The position numbers and the translations under genes are program-made. Below, piece after piece: positions 1 through 6,643 of a stretch of 12,126 nucleotides of DNA; position 1 is the first letter of the stretch, and every line of letters starts with the position of its first letter. This DNA comes from Gammaproteobacteria bacterium (lineage in GTDB: Bacteria > Pseudomonadota > Gammaproteobacteria > Arenicellales > Arenicellaceae), in contig JAUHZM010000069.1 of the NCBI GenBank assembly GCA_030426005.1, positions 1-12,126 of the forward strand, in the 5' to 3' direction. The notes under the pieces were generated by a model. That model searched no databases, was not told the origin of the DNA, and saw only the letters and a program-made list of their open reading frames with translations.

Positions 1-1659
1 GTGGTGGGCGTTGGTGCCGATTCACCGTTTGGTGATGCCCCATTTACTCAGACTTGGGGGCGACCAGAGACATCAGGTCAACGTTTTTATTTCAACAGTG
101 AGTACGATGTCAGTCCCGGTATGACCTGGTACGCGTTTGGTAACTATGCCGATACAAAAGGCCGCTATCGTTTCTTTTATCGAGAGCCCAATCATCCGAG
201 TATTAAGCAGCAGGGACTCGAGGGGTTGTTTCCGGCTGGCTATACCCCGTATCTGGATGGGTATCAAACCGATTTCAGCGTCGTAAGTGGGTTGAATGGT
301 GGTTTCAATGATGGCACCAATTACGATGTGAGTGTGTCCTATGGCCAAAATGAACTGGACTATTTCTTATTTAATACGCTGAATCCTAGTTTGCCGGTGC
401 CCAGCAATGGTAAGCCAATCATGGATTTTGATGTTGGCGCCTACCGTCAGGAAGAGTTTAATTTTAATGCGGATTTTTCGCGGCAACTTACCGATAGTGT
501 GTACCTGTCCTACGGTCTGGAACACCGGCATGAGACGTTTACTTTGTTGATCGGTGATGAGAACGCCCGAATTGGCGAGGGGCCAAGTGGGTTTGCGTCA
601 CCCAATGAGTCCAATGCTGGTGCCTTTAGTCGGGATAACCTGGCCTTGTATCTCGATCTGGAGCATGATCTGTCCGCGCAATGGTTAGTCCAGTATGCGC
701 TACGGCACGAAGATTACTCAGATTTTGGCAGTACCACGAACGTGAAGGTTGCCAGTCGATATACACTGACCGAGGGCTTTGCACTACGTGGTGCACTGTC
801 TACTGGATTTCATGCGCCGACGCCAGGACAGTCTAATATCTCTTCAACCATCACCACGTTTGATGGGCAGTCTGGGATTCAGGTTGAAGAGGGGCTGGTG
901 CCAGCGAATTCTAGTCTGGCGCGCAGTGCTGGCGGCACCGAACTCAAAGAGGAGGAATCGGTAAACTTAAGTTTCGGTTTCACCCGAACGTTGGGTGACA
1001 ATTGGGATTTGACGCTGGATTTTTATCGTGTGGATGTTCAGGATCGAATCTATCGCACAGGTGATATTCCAGTCCCGAATGCGGAGCAACGCACCCTGTC
1101 GTTTTACACCAATGCGCTGGATGTTAGCCATCGCGGATTCGATCTGGTGGTTAACGGTCGGTTTGATTGGTGGCGCGATCTTCGCACTCACCTTACTCTG
1201 GCGGCTGCGCACAACGAAGTCGATGTGACCGGTCAGACACCGGTTGCTGGCATCAACCCGGTGAGCGCCGCGACGATCGAAGATATCGAATCAAATTACC
1301 CAAGAAATCGCCTGACTTTCTCAACCCGCACCGATTTGAATGACGAGCTGAATCTATTACTCAGAGCAACCTACTACGGCTCGCATTTTGATGAGCGGGG
1401 TACGATCAACGGCGAACTCGGAAATCGCAGTGCCAAAATCCAGCCGATCACTTATATCGATGCAGAGCTCGGCTGGCAAGCCACAGATCAGTTGCGCGTG
1501 GTGATGGGGTTCTCTAATTTGTTTGACACGTACGTGGATGAAATTGAGGACGACGGCGTGTTTGCCAATCGGCAGGCGGTCGGCTTGCAGTACCCGCGCC
1601 GCACGGCAGCCAACTATGAAGGCGGGTCTTGGTATCTACGAGGAATCTACCGGTTCTAG
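1..1659 (+). CDS. TonB-dependent outer-membrane receptor, C-terminal beta-barrel part (5'-truncated by the window)
   Basis: The frame is open from the first base, and the GTG at position 1 is most likely an internal codon. The 552 visible residues contain only beta-barrel sequence, with alternating aromatic/polar strands such as WYAFGNYAD and LALYLDLEHDL. The plug domain, TonB box and signal peptide of a full-length receptor (usually 700-1000 residues) must lie upstream. Typical barrel features are a strand with STGFHAPTPGQ around residue 270, a long loop followed by ELKEEESVNLSFGF, a late strand with VVMGFSNLFDTY, and a C-terminus YLRGIYRF ending in the Phe used for BAM recognition. The family imports bulky substrates (siderophores, cobalamin, glycans, peptides) across the outer membrane using TonB-ExbBD energy. 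The substrate cannot be told from this part. No clear terminator follows within the 231-nt gap to the next gene. Confidence 0.93.
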   Translation: MVGVGADSPFGDAPFTQTWGRPETSGQRFYFNSEYDVSPGMTWYAFGNYADTKGRYRFFYREPNHPSIKQQGLEGLFPAGYTPYLDGYQTDFSVVSGLNGGFNDGTNYDVSVSYGQNELDYFLFNTLNPSLPVPSNGKPIMDFDVGAYRQEEFNFNADFSRQLTDSVYLSYGLEHRHETFTLLIGDENARIGEGPSGFASPNESNAGAFSRDNLALYLDLEHDLSAQWLVQYALRHEDYSDFGSTTNVKVASRYTLTEGFALRGALSTGFHAPTPGQSNISSTITTFDGQSGIQVEEGLVPANSSLARSAGGTELKEEESVNLSFGFTRTLGDNWDLTLDFYRVDVQDRIYRTGDIPVPNAEQRTLSFYTNALDVSHRGFDLVVNGRFDWWRDLRTHLTLAAAHNEVDVTGQTPVAGINPVSAATIEDIESNYPRNRLTFSTRTDLNDELNLLLRATYYGSHFDERGTINGELGNRSAKIQPITYIDAELGWQATDQLRVVMGFSNLFDTYVDEIEDDGVFANRQAVGLQYPRRTAANYEGGSWYLRGIYRF

Positions 1660-1890
1660 GCGATGCACACAAAGCCTTAAGCAGCCTCATTTGGCGGTAT
1701 CTGGACAGCGCGGATGATAACGTCGGTTTAACAAAATTTTGCTTGTATCTCCCCCAGTTTGAGGATAAAAGGCATATGTCCAAAGGTGGATCGTGGCGGG
1801 TGAATTTCCGCAGTCTGTCGACATTATTCACGCTACACTGGAAGACAAGCTTATCCACGAAACACAAAAAAACTCCGTCCAGGAGGACAA

Positions 1891-3297
1891 ATGAATACAC
1901 GTAACCAGGACTTTCTTTCCTCAGTCGAAAGAATGTTTGATCAAGCCGCCGAGTTGGTAGGCATTCCTGACGATCTTCGCCACAAGATTAAAGTGGCAAA
2001 CTCAACGTACACAGTTCGTTTTGGTGTGCGATTACGCAATAAACTGTTTACCTTTGTTGGCTACCGGTCTGTGCACTCAGAGCACCGAGAGCCGGTTAAA
2101 GGTGGGATTCGATATTCACCTTATGCGGACCAGGATGAAGTTGAAGCGCTGGCTGCCTTGATGACCTACAAGTGTGCGCTAGTAGAGGCACCATTCGGTG
2201 GCTCCAAAGGTGCGTTGGTGATTGACCCCACGGAATGGGAGCCACATGAGCTTGAACGTATCACTCGACGTTTTACTCAGGAGCTAGCAAAGCGCGACTT
2301 GATTAGCCCAGCACAAAACGTACCCGCGCCGGATATGGGTACGGGCGAGCGCGAGATGGCTTGGATGGCCGATGAGTACAAACGCCTAAACCCCAATGAG
2401 TTAAACACCTGGGCATGTGTTACCGGTAAACCTGTGAGTAAAGGCGGTATCCGTGGTCGTGTTGAAGCCACCGGTCGAGGCGTGCAGTACGCGCTGCGCG
2501 AAGCGTTCCGACATACCCGCGATATCGAATTTGCGGGCTTAAGCGGCACGCTGGCCGGCAAGCGGATTGTGGTCCAGGGTCTGGGTAACGTGGGTTACCA
2601 TGCGGCTCAGTTCCTGTCGCAAGAAGACGATGCCATTATCATCGGTGTGATGGAGCGCGACGGCGCAGTGTACGATGAAAACGGTATCGATATCGATGGG
2701 CTACATCGCCACATCCATGAAACCGGCGGTGTGAAAGGCTATAAAGGTTTCACCAATGATTCACACCAAGTGTTGACCTCGGATTGTGACATCTTTATTC
2801 CAGCCGCGCTGGAAGGCGTGATCACCACTGCCAACGCGGATGATATAAAAGCAAGAATCATCATCGAAGCAGCCAATGGACCAATCACTTTCACGGCGAA
2901 CGAGATGCTGCGCGACCGTGGTGTGCTGATTATTCCGGATTTGTATGCCAACGCGGGTGGTGTCACAGTCTCATACTTTGAATGGGTAAAGAATATCGGC
3001 CACATTCGCTTTGGACGCATGCAACGACGTCAGCACGAGCGACAAACGATTGATATGGTCGAAGCCATCGAGGAAATGACCGGTAAGAAATTTCCTGAAC
3101 AATTGCTACACAAGATTATTCAGGGGCCAACTGAGCTGGATCTGGTGCGTTCCGGACTGGACGATGTGATGCGTGAAGGCTACCAGGTGATCAGTGAGAA
3201 GTGGCACAGTGATCCGCGAATCCCAGATCTGCGAACCGCGGCCATGATGATTGCGATTGAGCGTATTCGTGACTCCTATTCATCGCTAGGTATCTAA
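1891..3297 (+). CDS. Glu/Leu/Phe/Val-type NAD(P)-dependent dehydrogenase, probably glutamate dehydrogenase
   Basis: This 468-residue cytoplasmic enzyme of the Glu/Leu/Phe/Val dehydrogenase family oxidatively deaminates an amino acid to its 2-oxo acid, or catalyses the reverse. The N-terminal substrate domain shows the diagnostic lysines: PVKGGIRY (K70), MTYK (K94) and PFGGSKGA (K106, the position of the catalytic lysine). PAPDMGT supplies the conserved aspartate (D148). The Rossmann domain starts near residue 222 and carries GLGNVG at 230-235. An acidic residue in VMERDG (E255), close to where the second beta-strand should end, would favour NAD+ over NADP+, though this is inference. EAANGP (326-331) and ANAGGVTVSYFEW (353-365) are also family signatures. 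The start is well supported by AGGAGG at 1881-1886, 4 nt before ATG. The length and the extra C-terminal segment (about 375-468) differ from the classical hexameric enzyme of about 450 residues. Glutamate is the most likely substrate because a glutamate-type symporter lies next door, but leucine or another amino acid is possible. Confidence 0.93.
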   Translation: MNTRNQDFLSSVERMFDQAAELVGIPDDLRHKIKVANSTYTVRFGVRLRNKLFTFVGYRSVHSEHREPVKGGIRYSPYADQDEVEALAALMTYKCALVEAPFGGSKGALVIDPTEWEPHELERITRRFTQELAKRDLISPAQNVPAPDMGTGEREMAWMADEYKRLNPNELNTWACVTGKPVSKGGIRGRVEATGRGVQYALREAFRHTRDIEFAGLSGTLAGKRIVVQGLGNVGYHAAQFLSQEDDAIIIGVMERDGAVYDENGIDIDGLHRHIHETGGVKGYKGFTNDSHQVLTSDCDIFIPAALEGVITTANADDIKARIIIEAANGPITFTANEMLRDRGVLIIPDLYANAGGVTVSYFEWVKNIGHIRFGRMQRRQHERQTIDMVEAIEEMTGKKFPEQLLHKIIQGPTELDLVRSGLDDVMREGYQVISEKWHSDPRIPDLRTAAMMIAIERIRDSYSSLGI

Positions 3298-3330
3298 ATA
3301 GTTTTTCGGCGTTATCCGCGCCGAGTCAAT

Positions 3331-3369
3331 AAAAAAGCCGTCATCCATAAATAGAATGACGGCTTTTTT
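3331..3369. terminator. Bidirectional Rho-independent terminator between convergent dehydrogenase and symporter genes
   Basis: A 14-bp perfect inverted repeat has its left arm AAAAAAGCCGTCAT at 3331-3344, an 11-nt loop, and its right arm at 3356-3369. The A-run on the left and T-run on the right make it a terminator on both strands. It sits 33 nt after the dehydrogenase stop and 16 nt beyond the symporter stop, so it serves both converging genes. Confidence 0.93.
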
Positions 3370-3385
3370 TGTGGGCGTGGGGTGA

Positions 3386-4687
3386 TCAGGTCTTGGTGGG
3401 GTGGTTCATGTCCTCGAGGTGTACTTCATGCACTTCACCTGCATTTGGATCGTTGAAGGTGTCGACGTTCATTTTGCCTTCGCTCTTCGCCACAATCGTC
3501 GTCACGACAGCGTCGCCGGTAACATTTACCGCGGTCCGCGTCATATCAACAATTCGATCAATGCCAAGAATGATGCCAATTGCTTCGATTGGTAAGCCAA
3601 CCTGTTTGAACACCATCGTCAGCATAACCAAGCCGACCGCTGGTACTGCTGCGGTACCAATCGACGCCAATACCGCGGTAACGACGATCGTGACGTAGCC
3701 GCCAAGGCCGAGGTCGATGCCGTACAAATTCGCCACGAAGACGGTCGCCACGCCCTGCATAATAGCGGTGCCGTCCATGTTGATGGTGGCACCAAAGGGA
3801 ACTGTAAATGAGGAGACTGCGCGGTCAATACCGAATCGTTCCTGCATGGTGCGCAGGGTGACTGGAATGGTGGCGCCCGAGCTGGACGTACTGAAGGCAA
3901 AGATTTGCACCGCGCGGATTTTACTCAAAAAGGTTTTGATACTGAGCCCGGTAAAGGCTTTCATAATTGCCATTTGTGTCACAAAGGCGTGCACAATGAG
4001 TGCCAGCATCACGGTGGTAAAATAGCCGCCAAGTTTTAAAATAATATCCAGCCCTAAGTCAGCAACGGCCTTAGCAACCAGGCAGAATACCGCATATGGC
4101 GCGAACCACATCACCATCTCAACCATCTGCATGATCACACGGTTGAGTTGTTCAATTAGATTGACCAGCTCACGCGATTGCTCAAGCTTAATTAGTAAGG
4201 CGATACCAAAGAAAATCGCAAAGAAAATAATGGCTAGCATCTCACCGCCAGCCATAGCGCTGATCAAGTTCTTCGGTACGATCCCAATGATCACCTCGAC
4301 GAAACTGCGGGCGGCCTCTTTGCCAGCGAAGTCGTCGCCAGTGGGTATTTCCATACCCTGGCCGATCCCCATGGCTGACGCGAGCGTGATGCCGAGGGTG
4401 ATCGCAATTGCGGTGGTCGCGATATAAAGCGCAAAAGACTTGGTACCAACTTTGCCGAGTAAGCGGATGTCGCCAATACCAACAATGCCGGGAATCAGAG
4501 AGAACAATACCAGTGGAACAACCAGCATCTGCAATGCGTTAAAAAATAGTTTTCCTGCTACCAAGAAAACACCATTGACAAGATAGGTGTCGACCCAAGG
4601 CACCGCATTAGCAGCAGTCACGTTGATAGCGATACCAGCACCGATACCCAGCGCTAGTGCGATTAAAACCTTATTCGCAAGATTCAT
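3386..4687 (-). CDS. Dicarboxylate/amino acid:cation symporter (DAACS/SLC1 family), probably glutamate/aspartate
   Basis: This inner-membrane secondary transporter has 433 residues and couples uptake of an acidic amino acid or C4-dicarboxylate to Na+ or H+. Hydrophobic segments fill most of the protein. The family hallmarks are all present: the HP1 tip SSSGATIPVTLR (268-279), TM7 NMDGT (303-307), the HP2 tip ASIGTAAVPA (341-350), and TM8 DRIVDMTRTAVNVTGD (377-392). Compared with GltPh, the substrate and cation ligands D394, R397, T398, N401 and D405 correspond to D381, R384, T385, N388 and D392. The arginine argues for an acidic substrate rather than a neutral amino acid. I chose ATG at 4687 because it begins MNLANKVLIALALGIG, the usual family start, with GGGA 6 nt upstream. 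A TTG 19 codons further up (4744) has no visible ribosome-binding site. The C-terminal tail is rich in His, Glu and Asp (VHEVHLEDMNH). The gene converges on the dehydrogenase. Confidence 0.95.
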   Translation of the reverse strand: MNLANKVLIALALGIGAGIAINVTAANAVPWVDTYLVNGVFLVAGKLFFNALQMLVVPLVLFSLIPGIVGIGDIRLLGKVGTKSFALYIATTAIAITLGITLASAMGIGQGMEIPTGDDFAGKEAARSFVEVIIGIVPKNLISAMAGGEMLAIIFFAIFFGIALLIKLEQSRELVNLIEQLNRVIMQMVEMVMWFAPYAVFCLVAKAVADLGLDIILKLGGYFTTVMLALIVHAFVTQMAIMKAFTGLSIKTFLSKIRAVQIFAFSTSSSGATIPVTLRTMQERFGIDRAVSSFTVPFGATINMDGTAIMQGVATVFVANLYGIDLGLGGYVTIVVTAVLASIGTAAVPAVGLVMLTMVFKQVGLPIEAIGIILGIDRIVDMTRTAVNVTGDAVVTTIVAKSEGKMNVDTFNDPNAGEVHEVHLEDMNHPTKT

Positions 4688-4823
4688 ATTGGTTCCCAAT
4701 GTTGAGGTCCTGAGCCTGACTGTGAGTATTCTTGTTTGGCTCAATAATGTGTGAAGTCTAAACTATAAGAAACATTAGCGCGAACAATCCGCCATTGCGG
4801 AGCAACTGTGCCGACGGAGTGTC

Positions 4824-4839
4824 ACCTGTTGTTACAGGT
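4824..4839. repeat. Short perfect inverted repeat upstream of the symporter (possible operator)
   Basis: ACCTGT (4824-4829) and ACAGGT (4834-4839) are separated by TGTT. The dyad lies about 140 nt upstream of the symporter start, in the intergenic region shared with the YidB-like gene's 3' end. Its small size and spacing suit a dimeric regulator, but no specific regulator can be named. It could also be a small RNA hairpin. Confidence 0.3.
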
Positions 4840-4905
4840 CAAGAGGAATCGGGGAGGGTATTGGGAACGGAAAGGTGGGAAAGGCTAGAAATTTGGAGGT
4901 GGGGT

Positions 4906-4931
4906 GCGACCCGCCTGAGTAGGCAGGTCGC
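4906..4931. other. GC-rich hairpin after the YidB-like gene, without a U-tract
   Basis: GCGACCCGCCT (4906-4916) and AGGCAGGTCGC (4921-4931) pair at 10 of 11 positions around the loop GAGT. The hairpin begins 18 nt beyond the stop codon of the minus-strand gene at 4949. On the minus strand it is followed by CACCCC rather than a T-run, so it is not a classical intrinsic terminator. It may stabilise the 3' end of the mRNA. Confidence 0.45.
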
Positions 4932-4948
4932 GGAAAGCTGCAATTAAC

Positions 4949-5371
4949 TTATTTCAGAAACTTGCTCGCCATGCTGGCCAGGCCACTGAGGCCGCCAACT
5001 GAGTCCAACAGGCTGCCGCCGCTGGAAGACTTATCAACAACTTGTGGCAGCATATCTTGTAAACCCTTCAACAGGTCTCCTTGGTCTGCACCGAGTTGCT
5101 GAGCAGCTTGTGCCAGCTTGTCAGAACCAAAGATGCTTTCGATTTGAGAGGTGGAAATAGCGTCGTTGGCACCATCACCTAACCATGAAGCAGCAAGTTC
5201 ACCGAGTCCGCTGTTTTGAAGGTTCCCAACCAGCGAACCGAGGTCGATACCCTGACCGCCTGAGCCGCCCAATAGGTTTTGAATAACGGTTTTGATCAAG
5301 TCGTTGTCCGCCCCAGCCGAACTTCCGAGTTTAGAGCCAAGCAAGTCAGTTGCTAGATCCATAATATCCAT
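4949..5371 (-). CDS. YidB/DUF937-like small protein of unknown function
   Basis: This 140-residue protein has no signal peptide or membrane segment. It matches the pattern of the YidB/DUF937 family: a Gly/Leu-rich N-terminal half (LLGGSGGQGIDLGSLVGNLQ), then the conserved block GLGELAASWLGDGANDAIST (55-74), then IFGSDKLAQAAQQLG (80-94) and LKGLQDMLPQVVDK (101-114). The C-terminus is a second Gly/Ser/Leu-rich tail. The family's biochemical role is unknown to me. The start is ATG at 5371, with GAGGT 7 nt upstream on the minus strand; a second Met at residue 4 has no better site. It appears monocistronic, with a consensus -10 box at 5410-5415. Confidence 0.85.
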   Translation of the reverse strand: MDIMDLATDLLGSKLGSSAGADNDLIKTVIQNLLGGSGGQGIDLGSLVGNLQNSGLGELAASWLGDGANDAISTSQIESIFGSDKLAQAAQQLGADQGDLLKGLQDMLPQVVDKSSSGGSLLDSVGGLSGLASMASKFLK

Positions 5372-5409
5372 AGTAATTACCTCACATTGTGTTCTATAGA
5401 GAGGGTTAT

Positions 5410-5438
5410 ATTATACCGCAATTTGCCATTTTTTTGAT
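5410..5438 (-). promoter_or_regulatory. Putative sigma70 promoter of the YidB-like gene
   Basis: On the minus strand, a perfect TATAAT lies at 5410-5415 and a weak -35 (ATCAAA) at 5433-5438, with 17-bp spacing. Transcription would start near 5403, about 31 nt before the ATG at 5371. The -10 is convincing; the -35 is poor, so an activator or other elements may contribute. Confidence 0.55.
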
Positions 5439-5463
5439 ATATGATGCTGAAGTTGCAAGAAAC

Positions 5464-5521
5464 TATGCAGTTTGTCTACTTCCATCGAACTTACTGCATA
5501 TTTGGTCGAGCGTGACTGCAT
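5464..5521. repeat. Three copies of ACTGCAT (one inverted, two direct) between the YidB-like gene and tRNA-Val
   Basis: TATGCAGT (5464-5471) and ACTGCATA (5493-5500) form a perfect 8-bp inverted repeat with a 21-nt spacer. A further ACTGCAT occurs in direct orientation at 5515-5521, 22 nt after the second copy. The three lie at near-helical spacing upstream of both divergent promoters. They may be binding sites for a regulator that I cannot identify. Confidence 0.4.
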
Positions 5522-5572
5522 TTTATGTTGTTTTCAGTGAATCGCATCGACGGATAAGTTTCATAAAAATTG

Positions 5573-5601
5573 TTGAAACCCAGCGCGCGGTTTGATATTG
5601 T
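5573..5601 (+). promoter_or_regulatory. Sigma70 promoter of tRNA-Val with GC-rich discriminator
   Basis: TTGAAA (5573-5578) and TATTGT (5596-5601) are separated by 17 bp. The following discriminator CGCGCTCC (5602-5609) is GC-rich, as in stable-RNA promoters under stringent (ppGpp/DksA) control in Gammaproteobacteria. The expected start near 5608 leaves a 5' leader of about 10 nt before the tRNA. Confidence 0.75.
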
Positions 5602-5618
5602 CGCGCTCCTGAAAATTC

Positions 5619-5695
5619 AGACGCGTAGCTCAGTTGGTTAGAGCACCACCTTGACATGGTGGGGGTCGTTGGTTCGAATCCAATCGCGTCTACCA
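5619..5695 (+). tRNA. tRNA-Val (anticodon GAC), CCA encoded
   Basis: The full cloverleaf can be drawn. The acceptor stem AGACGCG (5619-5625) pairs with CGCGTCT (5685-5691). The D arm is GCTC...GAGC. The anticodon stem CCACC/GGTGG encloses loop TTGACAT, with anticodon GAC at 5653-5655. The variable loop is GGGTC. The T arm is GTTGG-TTCGAAT-CCAAT (5668-5684). The discriminator is A5692, followed by encoded CCA (5693-5695). GAC reads the valine codons GUC and GUU. The gene stands alone with its own promoter and terminator, and I see no attachment-site duplication or integrase nearby. Confidence 0.97.
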
Positions 5696-5704
5696 GATTT
5701 ATAG

Positions 5705-5742
5705 AATAATGGCAGGCTCATCGTGGTCTGCCATTATTTTTT
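5705..5742 (+). terminator. Rho-independent terminator of tRNA-Val
   Basis: AATAATGGCAG (5705-5715) and CTGCCATTATT (5728-5738) form an 11-bp perfect stem around a 12-nt loop. A T-run (5737-5742) follows. The hairpin starts 10 nt after the tRNA's CCA end. Confidence 0.88.
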
Positions 5743-5837
5743 GGCCGCATTGTGGTCAGGGTGCTCAATTTAGTTGGCGTAAGCTGGAGTTTTTGCTCCT
5801 CAAAGGCTGATTTTGTGCTTTTTAGTCATGTCGGCTA

Positions 5838-5866
5838 TTGAGGATATTAGACTTACATTTTAAAAT
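5838..5866 (+). promoter_or_regulatory. Sigma70 promoter of the infC-rpmI-rplT cluster
   Basis: TTGAGG (5838-5843) and TAAAAT (5861-5866) are separated by exactly 17 bp. The discriminator TCGCGCCC (5867-5874) is GC-rich and shares TCGCGC with the tRNA-Val promoter upstream. Transcription would begin near 5873, giving a leader of about 68 nt before the infC start. Because thrS is missing upstream, this is the likely main promoter for the translation cluster. Confidence 0.7.
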
Positions 5867-5940
5867 TCGCGCCCTAACTAGTTGAAATTTCCAACTTTTG
5901 TGATGGAAGTTTAATTATTAACGTATTTTGAGGTATCACC

Positions 5941-6459
5941 ATAGTCACTAAAAAAAAGCAGCGCTTGAATGACAGCATTACGGCGCCAACCGTCCGATTG
6001 ATTGACCAAAACGGCGAGCAAGCCGGAATTGTTGATCGTGCTACTGCGTTAGAAATGGCCGACAAAGTAGGTCTGGATCTGGTGGAAATTTCACCGAACG
6101 CAGATCCGCCAGTATGTCGGGTGATGGACTACGGCAAATTTTTGTACGAAGACAGCAAGCGTAAAGCGGCTGCGCGTAAAAACCAGAAGCAGACTCAGGT
6201 AAAGGAAATTAAGTTCCGTCCGGGTACTGATATTGGTGATTACAAAATTAAGGTCGGCAAGCTGAAACAGTTTTTAGAGCATGGTGACAAGACTAAAGTA
6301 ACTATCCGGTTCCGAGGGCGTGAAATGGCGCACAAAGATCTCGGAATGGAATTGCTAAAGCGGGTAGAAAAAGACCTCGAAGAGGTTGGTACTGTTGAGC
6401 AATTTCCTAAGCTGGAAGGGCGCCAAATGATTATGGTGCTTGGTCCAGTTAAAAAATAA
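5941..6459 (+). CDS. infC: Translation initiation factor IF-3
   Basis: IF3 binds the 30S subunit, checks start-codon and initiator-tRNA pairing, and prevents premature 50S joining. The N-domain carries VRLIDQNGEQAGIV and LDLVEISPNADPPVCRVMDYGKFLYE. A lysine-rich linker (SKRKAAARKNQKQ) follows. The C-domain has VKEIKFRPGTDIGDYKIKVG, FRGREMAHKDLGMELLKRV and a final EGRQMIMVLGPVKK. I place the start at ATA 5941, giving 172 residues. GAGGT at 5930-5934 lies 6 nt upstream, and the extra residues (encoded by GTC ACT AAA AAA AAG CAG CGC) resemble the basic N-terminus of other IF3 proteins. No in-frame ATG or GTG is suitably placed; a TTG at 5965 has no ribosome-binding site and would remove that basic N-terminus. 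E. coli infC uses ATT for autoregulation, so a rare ATA start fits the family. The gene is very secure; the exact start is fairly secure. Confidence 0.96.
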   Translation: MVTKKKQRLNDSITAPTVRLIDQNGEQAGIVDRATALEMADKVGLDLVEISPNADPPVCRVMDYGKFLYEDSKRKAAARKNQKQTQVKEIKFRPGTDIGDYKIKVGKLKQFLEHGDKTKVTIRFRGREMAHKDLGMELLKRVEKDLEEVGTVEQFPKLEGRQMIMVLGPVKK

Positions 6460-6463
6460 ATTC

Positions 6464-6638
6464 GTTTACCTGCACTGCGAGTAAACATTCGGGCCGCCCG
6501 GGAATCGTTTCTGGGTGTGAGCTCACAAAGCCCTCAACGCCGTACTTGGCCGCGAGAGGCAAATGGGGTAGGTAAGAGTCAACTTTTAAACTCTTATCTA
6601 CTGAAGTTGAAACGGCAACGGTGTTATTACACCTGGAG
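6464..6638 (+). promoter_or_regulatory. Structured rpmI leader, candidate L20-type translational operator
   Basis: The 184-nt infC-rpmI gap contains no gene but is full of pairing. A hairpin GTTTAC/GTAAAC spans 6464-6486. CCCGGGAA (6497-6504) can pair with TTTCTGGG (6508-6515), using G-U pairs. A long stem at 6569-6579/6590-6600 (11 bp with one G-U) has a CAACTTTTAA loop. A small hairpin GGTGT/ACACC (6620-6633) directly abuts the rpmI Shine-Dalgarno GGAG (6635-6638). The loop bases CAACTT (6580-6585) are complementary to AAGTTG at 6604-6609, which would allow a pseudoknot if the lower stem opens. In E. coli, L20 represses rpmI-rplT by binding a structured leader here, so a comparable role is likely. 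Confidence 0.55.
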
Positions 6639-6643
6639 TTATC

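Noticed and set aside
1514..1900. Minus-strand 128-codon open frame across the receptor 3' end and following gap
   Set aside because: It is antisense to the receptor for much of its length, has no recognisable domain and no good ribosome-binding site, and its composition is that of a shadow frame.
1629..1904. Plus-strand 91-codon open frame overlapping the receptor end and the dehydrogenase start
   Set aside because: It overlaps the dehydrogenase start out of frame, and its sequence has no recognisable protein features. The gap 1660-1890 otherwise shows only the AGGAGG site and no convincing promoter or terminator.
3369..4427. Several plus-strand frames opposite the symporter
   Set aside because: They are antisense shadows of a well-supported membrane transporter; their apparent hydrophobicity comes from the complement of the transporter codons.
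4688..4744. TTG-initiated extension of the symporter by 19 residues
   Set aside because: No ribosome-binding site precedes the TTG, and the extension is hydrophilic and unlike other family N-termini; ATG 4687 fits better.
5619..5760. Possible integration site at tRNA-Val
   Set aside because: No repeat of the tRNA 3' end and no integrase or foreign genes are seen in the window; the region after the tRNA is a terminator and a promoter.
5743..5837. Possible small RNA between the tRNA-Val terminator and the infC promoter
   Set aside because: Only a weak GGAG/CTCC hairpin is present, with no promoter and no clear terminator of its own.
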